Shown here: in pieces, positions 33,398 to 42,498 of the stretch
Layout of the letters: every line of letters starts with the position of its first letter
Position numbering within the stretch: position 1 is the first letter of the stretch
DNA from: CAYGHG01 sp964349515
GTDB taxonomy: Bacteria; Oederibacteriota; PGYV01; CAYGHG01
Length of the DNA stretch: 64,000 bases
Assembly (NCBI GenBank): GCA_964349515.1
Contig: CAYGHG010000002.1
Coordinates: forward strand, 1 to 64,000
Direction of reading: 5' to 3'
The notes under the pieces: model-generated
What the model saw: the letters and a program-made list of their open reading frames with translations, nothing else
Told to the model about the DNA's origin: nothing
Database searches by the model: none
Translations under genes and position numbers: made by a program

Positions 33398-33426
33398 TTG
33401 ACAAAATATCTCCTGCATGTTATACA
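33398..33426 (+). promoter_or_regulatory. Strong sigma-70 promoter
   Basis: TTGACA (33398-33403), 17-base spacer, TATACA (33421-33426). It lies about 36 bases before the UUG at 33463, just after thiC, giving the next gene its own transcript. Confidence 0.7.
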
Positions 33427-33462
33427 AGTCATATTAAATAATATGGCTTGCAGGAGGCACTA

Positions 33463-33996
33463 TTGAAAGTAAAGGGAATTGCTTTGATTTCAACAGCTTC
33501 CTTTCTTAAAAGAAAATTCGGCTTTTCAAAGTACTCATCTTTCATCTCTGAAAACCCCTCTTTTAAAACTTTTGAAAACTATTCACCTGTGGAATGGTAT
33601 CCGGTTGAATCGCTTATAGAGTTTCACACAAAAGCTGATTCATTTTTCGGATACAATGACCTCTCTCTTATCAAAGAAACAGCCGCGGGGCTTGCCGAAG
33701 ATGCTTATGACTCTTCATTCAGGATTTTTAAAAACCTGTCGGCAAAGGTCGTAGTCTCACACATACAGGCCATTATTAATACCTGTTACAGCGGCTTTAC
33801 CGCCAATACAGAACAAAAACACAATTCAGCTGCCCTTGTGGAAATAAACGGAATGTTCGGTTCATTGGTGCTTAGGGGAAAATTTAAGTCATGGCTGGAA
33901 GCCATAATATCTAAGACCAGCGGCAAGCGAATACGGGTGGAAGAGCTGAAAGCAGGCGAAAATACGCTTAAAATATGCGTAGAATGGGAAGATTAG
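33463..33996 (+). CDS. TIGR02265/DUF2378-like (V4R-like) protein
   Basis: 177 residues, soluble. The pattern EWYPVESLIEFHTKADSFFG, DLSLIKETAAGLAEDAYDSS and a later strand region ending LKAGENTLKICVEWED resembles the TIGR02265/DUF2378 family first noted in myxobacteria, distantly related to V4R/H-NOX-type sensor domains. The usual Cys-rich end of that family is reduced to a single Cys. UUG start with AGGAGG 6-7 bases upstream and its own strong promoter. Ligand and role unknown; the assignment is tentative. Confidence 0.4.
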   Translation: MKVKGIALISTASFLKRKFGFSKYSSFISENPSFKTFENYSPVEWYPVESLIEFHTKADSFFGYNDLSLIKETAAGLAEDAYDSSFRIFKNLSAKVVVSHIQAIINTCYSGFTANTEQKHNSAALVEINGMFGSLVLRGKFKSWLEAIISKTSGKRIRVEELKAGENTLKICVEWED

Positions 33997-34025
33997 CGTA
34001 ACTAAAACCTTTTTGTCTTTTTAAC

Positions 34026-34439
34026 CTAATTTTTATATATCAAAGAAATGGCTATGCCCGCCGCCACGTAGCTCACAAAGCCCTGGGCTATCCAGGTAAC
34101 CAGCAGTGCCTGTGTAAGCTGGCCTCCGACTAACTGTATTATCAGGGGCTGGTGGATCATTATTATCCACATCACAAAGCCGCAGGAGACTCCTTTGAAA
34201 ATCCCGTTGCCGGGCAGTCCCGTATATGCAAGGACATATAAAAATGCCATAAAAAAGCCGGAACCAATGTTAATCAGCAGCAGTTTATAGAACCACTTCA
34301 TTGATATTGTTTCCCTGAAAAGCTTGCTTATTGACGGGTCAGATATGGAGCCGTTTATGTTATAGGATATGGACGCAACAAGAAAGAGAACAAACCCGGC
34401 TACCACGCCGGAAAGAATCAGTTTGAATAATTTATCCAT
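34026..34439 (-). CDS. Four-TM membrane protein, unknown function
   Basis: 137 residues with four hydrophobic helices (about 6-27, 50-70, 80-100 and 110-132) and short loops. No known motif was recognised. It is transcribed away from dnaA, and GAGGTTATT precedes the ATG. A sterol-desaturase- or DUF1761-like family would be guesses. It is the only minus-strand gene between 17 kb and 57 kb. Confidence 0.55.
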   Translation of the reverse strand: MDKLFKLILSGVVAGFVLFLVASISYNINGSISDPSISKLFRETISMKWFYKLLLINIGSGFFMAFLYVLAYTGLPGNGIFKGVSCGFVMWIIMIHQPLIIQLVGGQLTQALLVTWIAQGFVSYVAAGIAISLIYKN

Positions 34440-34494
34440 AAATAACCTCCGCAGTTTTTTTTAATATTAGCACGAATTTTTACATAAGTAAATA

Positions 34495-34523
34495 TTGAAA
34501 TTTTATGCTGTTTTTGGTATAAT
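34495..34523 (+). promoter_or_regulatory. dnaA promoter
   Basis: TTGAAA (34495-34500), 17-base spacer, TATAAT (34518-34523). It lies about 180 bases before the dnaA start, leaving a long leader that carries three DnaA boxes. Confidence 0.7.
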
Positions 34524-34632
34524 ATTGTCGGACTTAAAGAGAAAAGTAAATAACATGTTATTAAGCTGTTAATAAAAACGTTAATAATTTGTTCAAAACC
34601 TGGTTTTTGCTTGTTTTTTAAGATAATTATAA

Positions 34633-34673
34633 TGTGGATAATTGCATCGCAGTTATCAACAAAATGTTGATAA
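34633..34673. promoter_or_regulatory. DnaA boxes in the dnaA leader
   Basis: TGTGGATAA (34633-34641, perfect consensus complement), TTATCAACA (34653-34661) and TGTTGATAA (34665-34673) lie 33-73 bases before the dnaA start codon. This fits autoregulation of dnaA and possibly part of a bipartite origin. Confidence 0.7.
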
Positions 34674-34705
34674 CATATGCAATAACTGCTTCCCCGGAGG
34701 GTTTA

Positions 34706-36046
34706 GTGTCAAAAGAAGAAGATGTATTAAATGTTCTAAAAGAAAACAATAACAGCCTGCAGATGTGGCTTGAAAAAGCCAAAGGGCTTTTTCAGGAAGC
34801 TGAAAAAAGGTTTATACTTGAAGTTCCCGACCAGCTCCATAAAAAAACCCTGACTGACAAATACGCGGGAGACATACTGTCAGCCATAACGGCTGCTTAC
34901 GGCGAAGGGGTTTCCCTTGCCATTGAAATAAACAGGGCTCTTGTAAACCGCAGGGACCTGGCCCCTAAAATCACCATAAAAGAACAGCAGATACAGCTTC
35001 CTTTGGAATCTAAACCTGAATCAATACCTCTTCTTAATGCAAAGCTGAATTTTAACTCTTTTGTCGTGGGCCATAACAACCGCTTTGCTCACGCCACCAG
35101 CATAGCGGTCGCTGAAGCTCCCGGCCAGACCTATAACCCGCTTTTTATCTACGGCGGCGTCGGCCTCGGTAAAACACACCTGCTTCACGCAATAGGCAAT
35201 TATATATATGAAAGAAACCCCTCCACCAGGATACTGGTTACCACCGCTGAAAAGTTCCTGTTTGAAGTGGTGCAAAAAATCAGGGACAATAAAATGGACG
35301 AATTCAAACAAAAATACCGCAGCGCGGACCTTCTTCTCGTGGACGATATTGAATACCTCCAAAAAGGCGAAATCGCAAGGGAGGAATTTTTCCATACCTT
35401 CAACGAACTTTATTCCCTGCAGAAACAGATAGTGGCAACCTCTGACTCGCCTCCACAGCAGCTTAACCTTGAAGACCGCCTGAAATCGCGCTTCTCGGCA
35501 GGCATCATAGCGGACATACAGCCCCCTGATTTTGAAACCAGAATAGCAATTTTAAAACAACAGGCAAAAGAACTCAATAAAAACGTGGAAGACAGCGTGA
35601 TAGCCTTCATCGCGGAACACATAGACAGCAATATCAGGCTCTTAAGAAGCACCCTGCTCACCACAATCGCAATGGCTTCACAGCATGATGACGAAATAAG
35701 CCTTGACGTCGCGAAACAGGCCATAAAAACCGCAAACCCCGGGTTTGAAACCGAGAAAAAAATAGGCATAGACCTGATACAAAAAATAACAGCGGACTAT
35801 TTCAACATAAAGATACAGGATCTCTCTTCAAAAAAAAGGCCTGAAAACATAGCCAAAGCACGCCAGATAGCCATGTTTATTACAAGAAATCTTACTGATT
35901 ATTCTTTGGTCCAAATCGGGCAGTACTTCGGCGGCAAGGACCACACCACGGTAATGCACGCCATAAATAAGGTAAATTCACTTATTAAAAGTGATGAAAA
36001 GTTCAAAACCACTGTTGATGAGATAGTTTCCAGAATCAAAAAATAG
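34706..36046 (+). CDS. dnaA: Chromosomal replication initiator protein DnaA
   Basis: DnaA opens the origin. 446 residues from GUG 34706, which has GGAGG 5 bases upstream; the longer in-frame start at 34634 falls inside a DnaA box and has no ribosome site. Domain I about 1-85, short linker, AAA+ domain with IYGGVGLGKTHLLHAIGN near 147, Walker B LLLVDDIEYL near 207, and the helix-turn-helix domain IV with YFGGKDHTTVMHAINKV near 420, the DnaA signature. DnaA boxes flank the gene on both sides. Confidence 0.97.
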   Translation: MSKEEDVLNVLKENNNSLQMWLEKAKGLFQEAEKRFILEVPDQLHKKTLTDKYAGDILSAITAAYGEGVSLAIEINRALVNRRDLAPKITIKEQQIQLPLESKPESIPLLNAKLNFNSFVVGHNNRFAHATSIAVAEAPGQTYNPLFIYGGVGLGKTHLLHAIGNYIYERNPSTRILVTTAEKFLFEVVQKIRDNKMDEFKQKYRSADLLLVDDIEYLQKGEIAREEFFHTFNELYSLQKQIVATSDSPPQQLNLEDRLKSRFSAGIIADIQPPDFETRIAILKQQAKELNKNVEDSVIAFIAEHIDSNIRLLRSTLLTTIAMASQHDDEISLDVAKQAIKTANPGFETEKKIGIDLIQKITADYFNIKIQDLSSKKRPENIAKARQIAMFITRNLTDYSLVQIGQYFGGKDHTTVMHAINKVNSLIKSDEKFKTTVDEIVSRIKK

Positions 36047-36311
36047 GTGTTAATAAGGTGTTAAAAGCGCTCTTTACAGGTTGTTGATAAAAAAAATATC
36101 TGTTATTACTGTGGATAAATGGGGATAAATGTATTAAAATATACATATTATTAAGATTTAAGTATCCCCTTTAAAACCGTTTTATAAAAGGTTTTCGCCA
36201 TTATTACGGCTATTCACAGTACAACAACACTAACAACAATATATATTAATAAGTATGTTAAATACTGAAACAGGCAAATTTGTGGAAAAAACAATTTTTA
36301 AGGAGGCAATA
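36047..36311. other. oriC: Probable replication origin (dnaA-dnaN intergenic region)
   Basis: 265 non-coding bases between dnaA and dnaN. DnaA boxes: TGTTGATAA (36082-36090), TGTGGATAA (36110-36118) and TGGGGATAA (36120-36128), all in the same direction, plus a weaker CTATTCACA (36210-36218). Directly after the box pair is an AT-rich stretch (36129-36172) suited to be the unwinding element. This layout is common for origins. Strand opening here is inferred. Confidence 0.7.
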
Positions 36312-37418
36312 ATGAAAATTAAAACAAGGAAATCGGAAATTATCGGAATTTTAAATGTAGCCCAGAATTTTATTTCAACCAGCGCCACACTACCGCTTTT
36401 GTCAAACATTCTGTTTTCTGCAGAAGGGGAAATTTTGTCCATATCCGCGACCGATATGGATATAAGCGTTACGGCCAAATGTAAGATCGAAAAAATAGAG
36501 GAAAAAGGGAAAACCACAATCCCTAAGAAAATAATATCCCTGATTAAGGAACTTCCTGATGAAGGAATTAAAATTGAATCGGATAAGAATGACAATATAA
36601 AAGTACAGTGTAAAAAATCGCTTTACAGGATACCGGGGCTGCCTGCCGAGGATTTTCCAAATCTTGACGCAGAGGGAAAAAAACTTGAATCAATTAAAAT
36701 ACCCCATAAAACATTAAAAGAAATAATTATAAATGTTTCTTACGCCGCATTAAAAGATTCAAGTAAAAGAAATTTAAACGGGGTATTTATGAAGTTTGAA
36801 GGAAATATGCTTGAAGCGGTCGCCACAGACGCCCACAGGCTGGCTTATTATAAATCAGAATTAAAAGACAGTGTTAAATCAAAATTTGAATATATAGTCC
36901 CGTTAAAGACAATAAATGAACTCGGAAAACTTCTTGAAGACAGTGATGAAAAAGAGGTGGAAGTAAATTTTTATGAAAAAACAATGGAATTTATAATAGA
37001 CAATATAACCATTATTTCAAGAATAATAGATGAGAATTATCCCAACTACTCACAGGTAATACCGAAAGATTTTACAATGAAAGCTTTTATAAATAAAGAA
37101 GAGATGGAAAGCGCAATAAAAAGGGCCTCCACAATATCAAGCGAAAAATCCAGGGTAATTATCCTCAAACTGGAAAAAAACAAACTTGTAATAAATGCGC
37201 AGGCACAGGATGAGGGTGAGGCTTTTGAAGAAATAGAGGCAAAGTATGACGGCGAACCGATAGATGTTTCCTACAATGCCGTTTACCTTCTTGACATTCT
37301 TAAAATTACGGAAGGCGGGGAGATTGAGCTTAAACTTATAAGCTCCATGAACCCCGGTGTAATTAAAGACCCGGCAAAAGAAAATCTGACTTATGTAGTT
37401 ATGCCTATCAGAAAATAA
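36312..37418 (+). CDS. dnaN: DNA polymerase III sliding clamp (beta subunit)
   Basis: 368 residues, three repeated clamp domains. Recognisable parts: VAQNFISTSATLPLLSNILF near 18, DSSKRNLNGVFMKFEGNMLE near 147, ATDAHRLAYYKSEL near 169, and the C-terminal YVVMPIRK, standard for DnaN. The start is ATG 36312 with AAGGAGG 6 bases before it. Codon use is noticeably AT-richer than in gyrA, gyrB or the envelope genes nearby. Confidence 0.97.
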   Translation: MKIKTRKSEIIGILNVAQNFISTSATLPLLSNILFSAEGEILSISATDMDISVTAKCKIEKIEEKGKTTIPKKIISLIKELPDEGIKIESDKNDNIKVQCKKSLYRIPGLPAEDFPNLDAEGKKLESIKIPHKTLKEIIINVSYAALKDSSKRNLNGVFMKFEGNMLEAVATDAHRLAYYKSELKDSVKSKFEYIVPLKTINELGKLLEDSDEKEVEVNFYEKTMEFIIDNITIISRIIDENYPNYSQVIPKDFTMKAFINKEEMESAIKRASTISSEKSRVIILKLEKNKLVINAQAQDEGEAFEEIEAKYDGEPIDVSYNAVYLLDILKITEGGEIELKLISSMNPGVIKDPAKENLTYVVMPIRK

Positions 37419-37440
37419 ATCAAAGCGGAGAACTAAAAAA

Positions 37441-39912
37441 ATGGATGAGCTCAGAAAAACAGCTGCACATATAATTCAGTCCCCCATTGAAGACGAGATG
37501 AAAGTCTCCTATCTCGATTACTCGATGAGTGTAATCGTGGGAAGGGCGCTTCCTGACATCAGGGACGGTTTAAAACCTGTTCACCGCAGGATAATATACA
37601 CAATGTCCACCATGGGGCTTCACTACAACAAACCCTACAGAAAATCGGCAAAAATAGTCGGTGAAGTCATGGGAAACTACCATCCTCACGGCGACTCCGC
37701 TATTTACGACACTATGGTCAGGATGGCGCAGACCTTCTCTTTCAGAATGCCGGTTGTACAGGGGCAGGGAAATTTCGGTTCTGTTGACGGCGACCCGCCG
37801 GCGGCCATGCGTTACACAGAAGCCAGAATGGCAAAAATAACGGAAGAATTAATCAACGACATAGATAAAAACACGGTTGACTGGGTTCCGAATTATGATG
37901 AAACCACTAAAGAACCGGTTGTTCTTCCCGTCAGTTTCCCCCACCTGCTTGTAAACGGCTCTTCCGGCATCGCGGTCGGCATGGCCACAAACATCCCGCC
38001 GCACAACCTCGTGGAAGTCATAGACGCCGTGATATTTGCGGTGGAAAACAGGGGCCAGAAATTGAAGGTTGAAGACCTGATGAAAATAATTAAGGGCCCT
38101 GATTTTCCGACGGGCGCGTACATAGTCGGAAGGGAAGGGATAAAGAACGCCTACACGACAGGCAGGGGTTCTGTGGTAATGCAGTCAAAGGTAAAGATTG
38201 AGGAAACCAAAAAAGGAAGGCAGCAGATAGTTGTAAACGAGCTTCCATACATGGTAAACAAAGCAATGCTTATGGAAAACATAGCGAACCTGGTAAGGGA
38301 CAAAAAAATAGAAGGCATCAGCGACATAAGGGATGAGTCAGACAAGGACGGAATAAGGGCCGTCATAGAAGTCTCGCGGGGAGAGAACCCTGAGATTGTT
38401 TTAAACCAGCTGTATAAACACACCACGCTGCGGAGCAGTTTCGGAATAATAATGCTTGCGCTGGTTAACGGCAGGCCGAGGGTGTTAAATCTTGTTGATT
38501 TCATAGAAAATTTTATTGAGTACAGGAAAGAGGTAATGACAAGAAGGGCGAAATTTGAGCTTGATAAAGCGGAAAAGCGCGCGCATATTCTTGACGGGTT
38601 AAAAATTGCCCTTAAGTACCTTGACCGTGTGATTAAAATAATACGCGGTTCAAAAAGCCCTGAAGAGGCAAAAAATTCCCTTATCTCGAGTTTTGAATTG
38701 TCGGAAATGCAGGCGCAGGCGATACTGGACATGAGGCTGCAGCAGCTGACCTCTCTTGAGGTAAACAAGCTGGAAGAGGAATACAAACAGCTAATGGGAT
38801 TAATCGCGGAGTTAAAATCCCTGCTTGCAAGTGAAAAGAAAATGCTGGCTCTTATGGTTTCTGAACTGACAGATGTAAAGAAAAATTTCGGAGACGAGAG
38901 ACGGTCTGAAATCATAGCAAAAGAAAAAGAACTCACAGTTGAAGACATGATACAGGAAGAGGATATGGTGGTAACCATAACCCATAACGGCTACATAAAA
39001 AGAATGCCTGTCACGACATACAAGGCCCAGAAACGCGGCGGCCGGGGCATAATGGCTATGGATACAAAAGAAGAGGATTTTGTCGAGGATCTTTTCATTT
39101 CAAACACCCATGACTACCTGATGTTCTTTACCAATAAAGGGCGCTGTCACTGGCTGAAAGTTTACGAGATACCCGAGGCTTCGCGCCAGGGCAGGGGCAA
39201 GGCAATAGTGAATTTAATAAAGCTTGAGGAAGGTGAAAAAATTGCCTCTTATGTTTCGGTCAAGGAATTTTCCGACAAAAAATTCCTGATAATGGCGACC
39301 CAAAACGGGCTTATTAAGAGGACAAACCTTTCCCTCTTCGGCAACCCGCGCTCCGGCGGCATAATCGCGATAGGGTTAAATGACGACGACAGCCTCATAG
39401 AAACAAAAATAGCGGATGCAGATGATGAGCTTTTCATAGCCACAAAGGAAGGAATGGCAATACGCCCGAAAGTTAAGGATTTCAGGGAAATAGGAAGAAC
39501 CGGAATGGGGGTCAAGGGAATTACCCTTGATAAAAAAGATTTTGTAGTGAGTATGACGGTTTTCCCCGGCAAGGCAAAAGGCCTGACGCTGCTTACCGTG
39601 ACCGAAGCCGGCTTTGGCAAGAGGACAAAAGTGGACGAGTACAGGCAGCAGTCGCGCGGCGGCAAGGGCCTGATAAACGTAAAGGTTACCGACAAGACAA
39701 AAACAGTGGTTGATATAAAACTTGTGGATGACACCAATGAACTGATGATTATTACGACAAAAGGAACTCTTATAAGGACAAAAGTAAAAGACATAAAAAC
39801 GATAGGCAGGAATACCCAGGGGGTAAGGCTGATTAAGATGAAAGACACCGAAACTGTATCCGCCGTCGCAAGAATAGCGGAGCAGGAAGAGGAAGAGCCG
39901 GAGGGCAAATGA
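37441..39912 (+). CDS. gyrA: DNA gyrase subunit A
   Basis: 823 residues. Breakage-reunion domain with DYSMSVIVGRALPDIRDGLK near 26, the HPHGDSAIYD loop (Ser86 corresponds to the quinolone-sensitive Ser83 of E. coli) and active-site Tyr125 in AAMRYTEARM. The GyrA box is QKRGGRG near 525. The C-terminal pinwheel has six blade-like repeats, and the tail is acidic (EQEEEEPEGK). It lies 22 bases after dnaN. Confidence 0.97.
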   Translation: MDELRKTAAHIIQSPIEDEMKVSYLDYSMSVIVGRALPDIRDGLKPVHRRIIYTMSTMGLHYNKPYRKSAKIVGEVMGNYHPHGDSAIYDTMVRMAQTFSFRMPVVQGQGNFGSVDGDPPAAMRYTEARMAKITEELINDIDKNTVDWVPNYDETTKEPVVLPVSFPHLLVNGSSGIAVGMATNIPPHNLVEVIDAVIFAVENRGQKLKVEDLMKIIKGPDFPTGAYIVGREGIKNAYTTGRGSVVMQSKVKIEETKKGRQQIVVNELPYMVNKAMLMENIANLVRDKKIEGISDIRDESDKDGIRAVIEVSRGENPEIVLNQLYKHTTLRSSFGIIMLALVNGRPRVLNLVDFIENFIEYRKEVMTRRAKFELDKAEKRAHILDGLKIALKYLDRVIKIIRGSKSPEEAKNSLISSFELSEMQAQAILDMRLQQLTSLEVNKLEEEYKQLMGLIAELKSLLASEKKMLALMVSELTDVKKNFGDERRSEIIAKEKELTVEDMIQEEDMVVTITHNGYIKRMPVTTYKAQKRGGRGIMAMDTKEEDFVEDLFISNTHDYLMFFTNKGRCHWLKVYEIPEASRQGRGKAIVNLIKLEEGEKIASYVSVKEFSDKKFLIMATQNGLIKRTNLSLFGNPRSGGIIAIGLNDDDSLIETKIADADDELFIATKEGMAIRPKVKDFREIGRTGMGVKGITLDKKDFVVSMTVFPGKAKGLTLLTVTEAGFGKRTKVDEYRQQSRGGKGLINVKVTDKTKTVVDIKLVDDTNELMIITTKGTLIRTKVKDIKTIGRNTQGVRLIKMKDTETVSAVARIAEQEEEEPEGK

Positions 39913-39934
39913 CATTAAGGGCAGGAGGCAGTAA

Positions 39935-42484
39935 ATGAACAAAGGAATTTTTACGGCAAAGATAGTCATAATAGCCTTGCTCATGGCGGCTGTACCCGCA
40001 GGGCTTTTTTATTATTTTGACACGGTGCGAATAGCCCAGCTAAACGCGATGCAGGCAAAGATAATGTGGGCGGAGAATCAGAAAGAAACCGATGTCATAA
40101 AAGCCCAGATAGCAAAAAAACTTGATGAAACAACCTCTTCAATAAGCCGTTTTTCAGACGCTGAAGCTTCAAAACGTTACGCCGTTATTACAGACAACAG
40201 AATAATCAGGGACAACAGCTATTCTTCCGATGCCGGAAAACGGGCCATAATAAACGAGTTCAGGAAAGAGTCGCGCAGGTTCCCCTCCCAGACGGCACTG
40301 TTGTATCAAAACGGCTCTATGATGGCCACGAATACTCAGTCTTTAAACAGTGAGGATTTCAGGAGGAGCACAAAATTCCTTCAGGCCCGCTCCGGACGCA
40401 CGGCGGGAAGCGTTGATTTCGGCGCCGGGACAGCGGAATATTTTATACCGGTCAATGATTCAAAAAACAGAAACGTAGCCATGCTGTACGTCAAAGAGAG
40501 CATAGCGCAGGAAGCCGATGCCGTGAGGAAGGGAAAGCTCTCCGCTCACGGGTACAATTTCATAGTTGAAACCACAGGCAGGATGGCTCTCAATACAGAC
40601 AGTTCAAAAGAAAACAGTGAAAACATACTGCTCAACCCGGACTTAAGGCCCATTGCCTCCGACGCGGCCGCGGAGCAGGTTATAAAAGAGGCTTCATACA
40701 ATAATTTCAAAGGGCTTCTCGGTTATAAAAAGATACCGGGTTTTGACCTTGTTGCCGCGGTTTTTACCCCGTATACGGATTATAAATTCATGCAAAAAAA
40801 GACAGACAAGTACGAAACTATATTTCTTGATAACAGGCTTGTCCTTCCCGTATACGCGATCATAGCCGCGGCTTTCGTGCTGTGCCTGATTTTGCTGTTT
40901 GCCTTTACTTCCGAACCATATGCGCCTCTGCGTAAAATAACCAGGGCCCTGACCAGAATGGATGAGGAGGGTTTTGAAGCTTTTCTCCCTAAGGCCAAAA
41001 CCGGAGTTTACAGGAAAATATCGGACGCGCTCATCATATTAAAAGGAAGGATAAAAGCCGCCGAGTCAAACGCACAGAAACTTTCCCAGATGTCAAAAGA
41101 ACTCGAAGAGGAGCTTTCAAAGGAAGCCTCACGCTATGACGCCGAAATATCAGAACTGCGCGACGCAGTCAAGATCAATGAAAGCGCAAAGGCAGCCTCT
41201 GAGGAAGCGATGTTAAAGGCAAAGTCTGAAACTGAGAACGCAAAAGCCGAAGCTCAGAAAAAAATCGCAATGGAAAAAGAGCTGATGAACCAGAAAATAT
41301 CGGTCATTGAAAAGGAAGCTGCGAAGCTTAAAGAGGAAGTTAAAAAAGCCTCCGAAGTAAAAGCTTCCGGCGGAAACGATTCAATGCGCACCGATGCGGT
41401 GCTCATGATGAACACAGAGTTAAAGGGCGTGCTTTCGGTTATCAAAACATATATATCATCCGTATTGGGGGGAGAGGGTAAAATAACAGACGCCCAGCAG
41501 CAGTTCCTCGGAGTGGTCATAAACAAATCCGCCAGGCTTGAAAGAATAATTAACGATTTAACAGAGTTGTCCAGGCTTGAAAAAAGCGACATAAAACTGA
41601 ACAAGCAGCCTGTGGATGTAAACCATATAGTCCAGGACATAGTTTTTTCAATGCAGCCGCAGGCTGATATTAAAAAGGTTGAAATACGCTCCAATTTTCC
41701 CCCCGCAATTTCGCCGGCTCTCGGGGATTCATCAAGGCTTACAAACGTGATTTCGCAGCTGATGAACCAGGCTATCAAAGTATCACCGCGCGGCGGGCAG
41801 GTGATTGTGGAGACCAGGCAGACTGAAAAAGATGTGCATATAAGGATGACGGATTATGGAATGTCAATGCCCCAGTCAAAAGCGGCACTGCTTTTCACCC
41901 ATTTCCACGGGCCGGAATCGCAAAGCGGCCCGGAGTTTATAAATACCGGTTTAAGATTTCCCATACTGCGTGCCCTGCTTAACAATATGGGGGGGGACAT
42001 AACAATAGAATCAGAGATAGGAAAAGGAAAAACTTTTGTCTTATCACTGCCGAGGGAAAAATCCGGAACGCCTCTTGCCGGAGGCGGAATGCCTTCGATT
42101 AAACCTGTTTCACCGGCCCCTTCGGCTCCGGCTGGAACTATGCCGCCTGATGCTCCGTCAGTTTCGGCGCCTGCTGTACCAAAAACCGCTTCTCAGGAAC
42201 CGCCCGCGGCGCCGCAGCCTTTTAAAATACAAAGAAATGATGCGGCTTTTGAAGCACCCAGGCCCGCAGCGGCACCTTTGAAAGAATCGCTGCCTACGGT
42301 ATCGGAGCTTATATCGCTTGATGTGCCTTTCAGCGAGAAAAAAGCGGAACTGCCGGGAAAAGACACAGCTGTTCCCCCTTCGCTGTTGAATGAAAAACCG
42401 GCGCCGGCTGAAAAGCCCGCGCCAAAAGCGCCTGAAGTATTACCGCCGCTTCCTGACCTGGAAGACGATAAGGGAGGGCTGTGA
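39935..42484 (+). CDS. Membrane sensor with degenerate histidine-kinase core (pseudokinase)
   Basis: 849 residues: TM 7-27, Cache-like outer domain 28-300, TM 301-324, HAMP-like part to 370, long coiled coil 371-475, DHp-like helices 485-555, CA-like domain 595-706, and a Pro/Ala-rich tail 707-849. The phospho-acceptor box reads NTELKGVL (493-500), so the expected His is Thr494. The N-box reads QLMNQAIK (608-615), with Gln in place of the key Asn612. The G2 box reads TGLRF rather than GLGL. Fold features (MTDYGMSMP, MGGDITIESEIGKGKTF) remain. Likely a non-catalytic scaffold or sensor. AGGAGG precedes the ATG. Confidence 0.75.
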   Translation: MNKGIFTAKIVIIALLMAAVPAGLFYYFDTVRIAQLNAMQAKIMWAENQKETDVIKAQIAKKLDETTSSISRFSDAEASKRYAVITDNRIIRDNSYSSDAGKRAIINEFRKESRRFPSQTALLYQNGSMMATNTQSLNSEDFRRSTKFLQARSGRTAGSVDFGAGTAEYFIPVNDSKNRNVAMLYVKESIAQEADAVRKGKLSAHGYNFIVETTGRMALNTDSSKENSENILLNPDLRPIASDAAAEQVIKEASYNNFKGLLGYKKIPGFDLVAAVFTPYTDYKFMQKKTDKYETIFLDNRLVLPVYAIIAAAFVLCLILLFAFTSEPYAPLRKITRALTRMDEEGFEAFLPKAKTGVYRKISDALIILKGRIKAAESNAQKLSQMSKELEEELSKEASRYDAEISELRDAVKINESAKAASEEAMLKAKSETENAKAEAQKKIAMEKELMNQKISVIEKEAAKLKEEVKKASEVKASGGNDSMRTDAVLMMNTELKGVLSVIKTYISSVLGGEGKITDAQQQFLGVVINKSARLERIINDLTELSRLEKSDIKLNKQPVDVNHIVQDIVFSMQPQADIKKVEIRSNFPPAISPALGDSSRLTNVISQLMNQAIKVSPRGGQVIVETRQTEKDVHIRMTDYGMSMPQSKAALLFTHFHGPESQSGPEFINTGLRFPILRALLNNMGGDITIESEIGKGKTFVLSLPREKSGTPLAGGGMPSIKPVSPAPSAPAGTMPPDAPSVSAPAVPKTASQEPPAAPQPFKIQRNDAAFEAPRPAAAPLKESLPTVSELISLDVPFSEKKAELPGKDTAVPPSLLNEKPAPAEKPAPKAPEVLPPLPDLEDDKGGL

Positions 42485-42498
42485 AAAGAGGTGGCAGT

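Noticed and set aside
38151..38978. 275-codon reading frame on the minus strand within gyrA
   Set aside because: It lies opposite a strongly conserved gyrase gene and has a low-complexity Ser/Leu-rich translation with no motif or ribosome site.
39249..39908. 219-codon minus-strand reading frame at the gyrA 3' end
   Set aside because: Antisense shadow of the GyrA pinwheel domain; no domain recognised.
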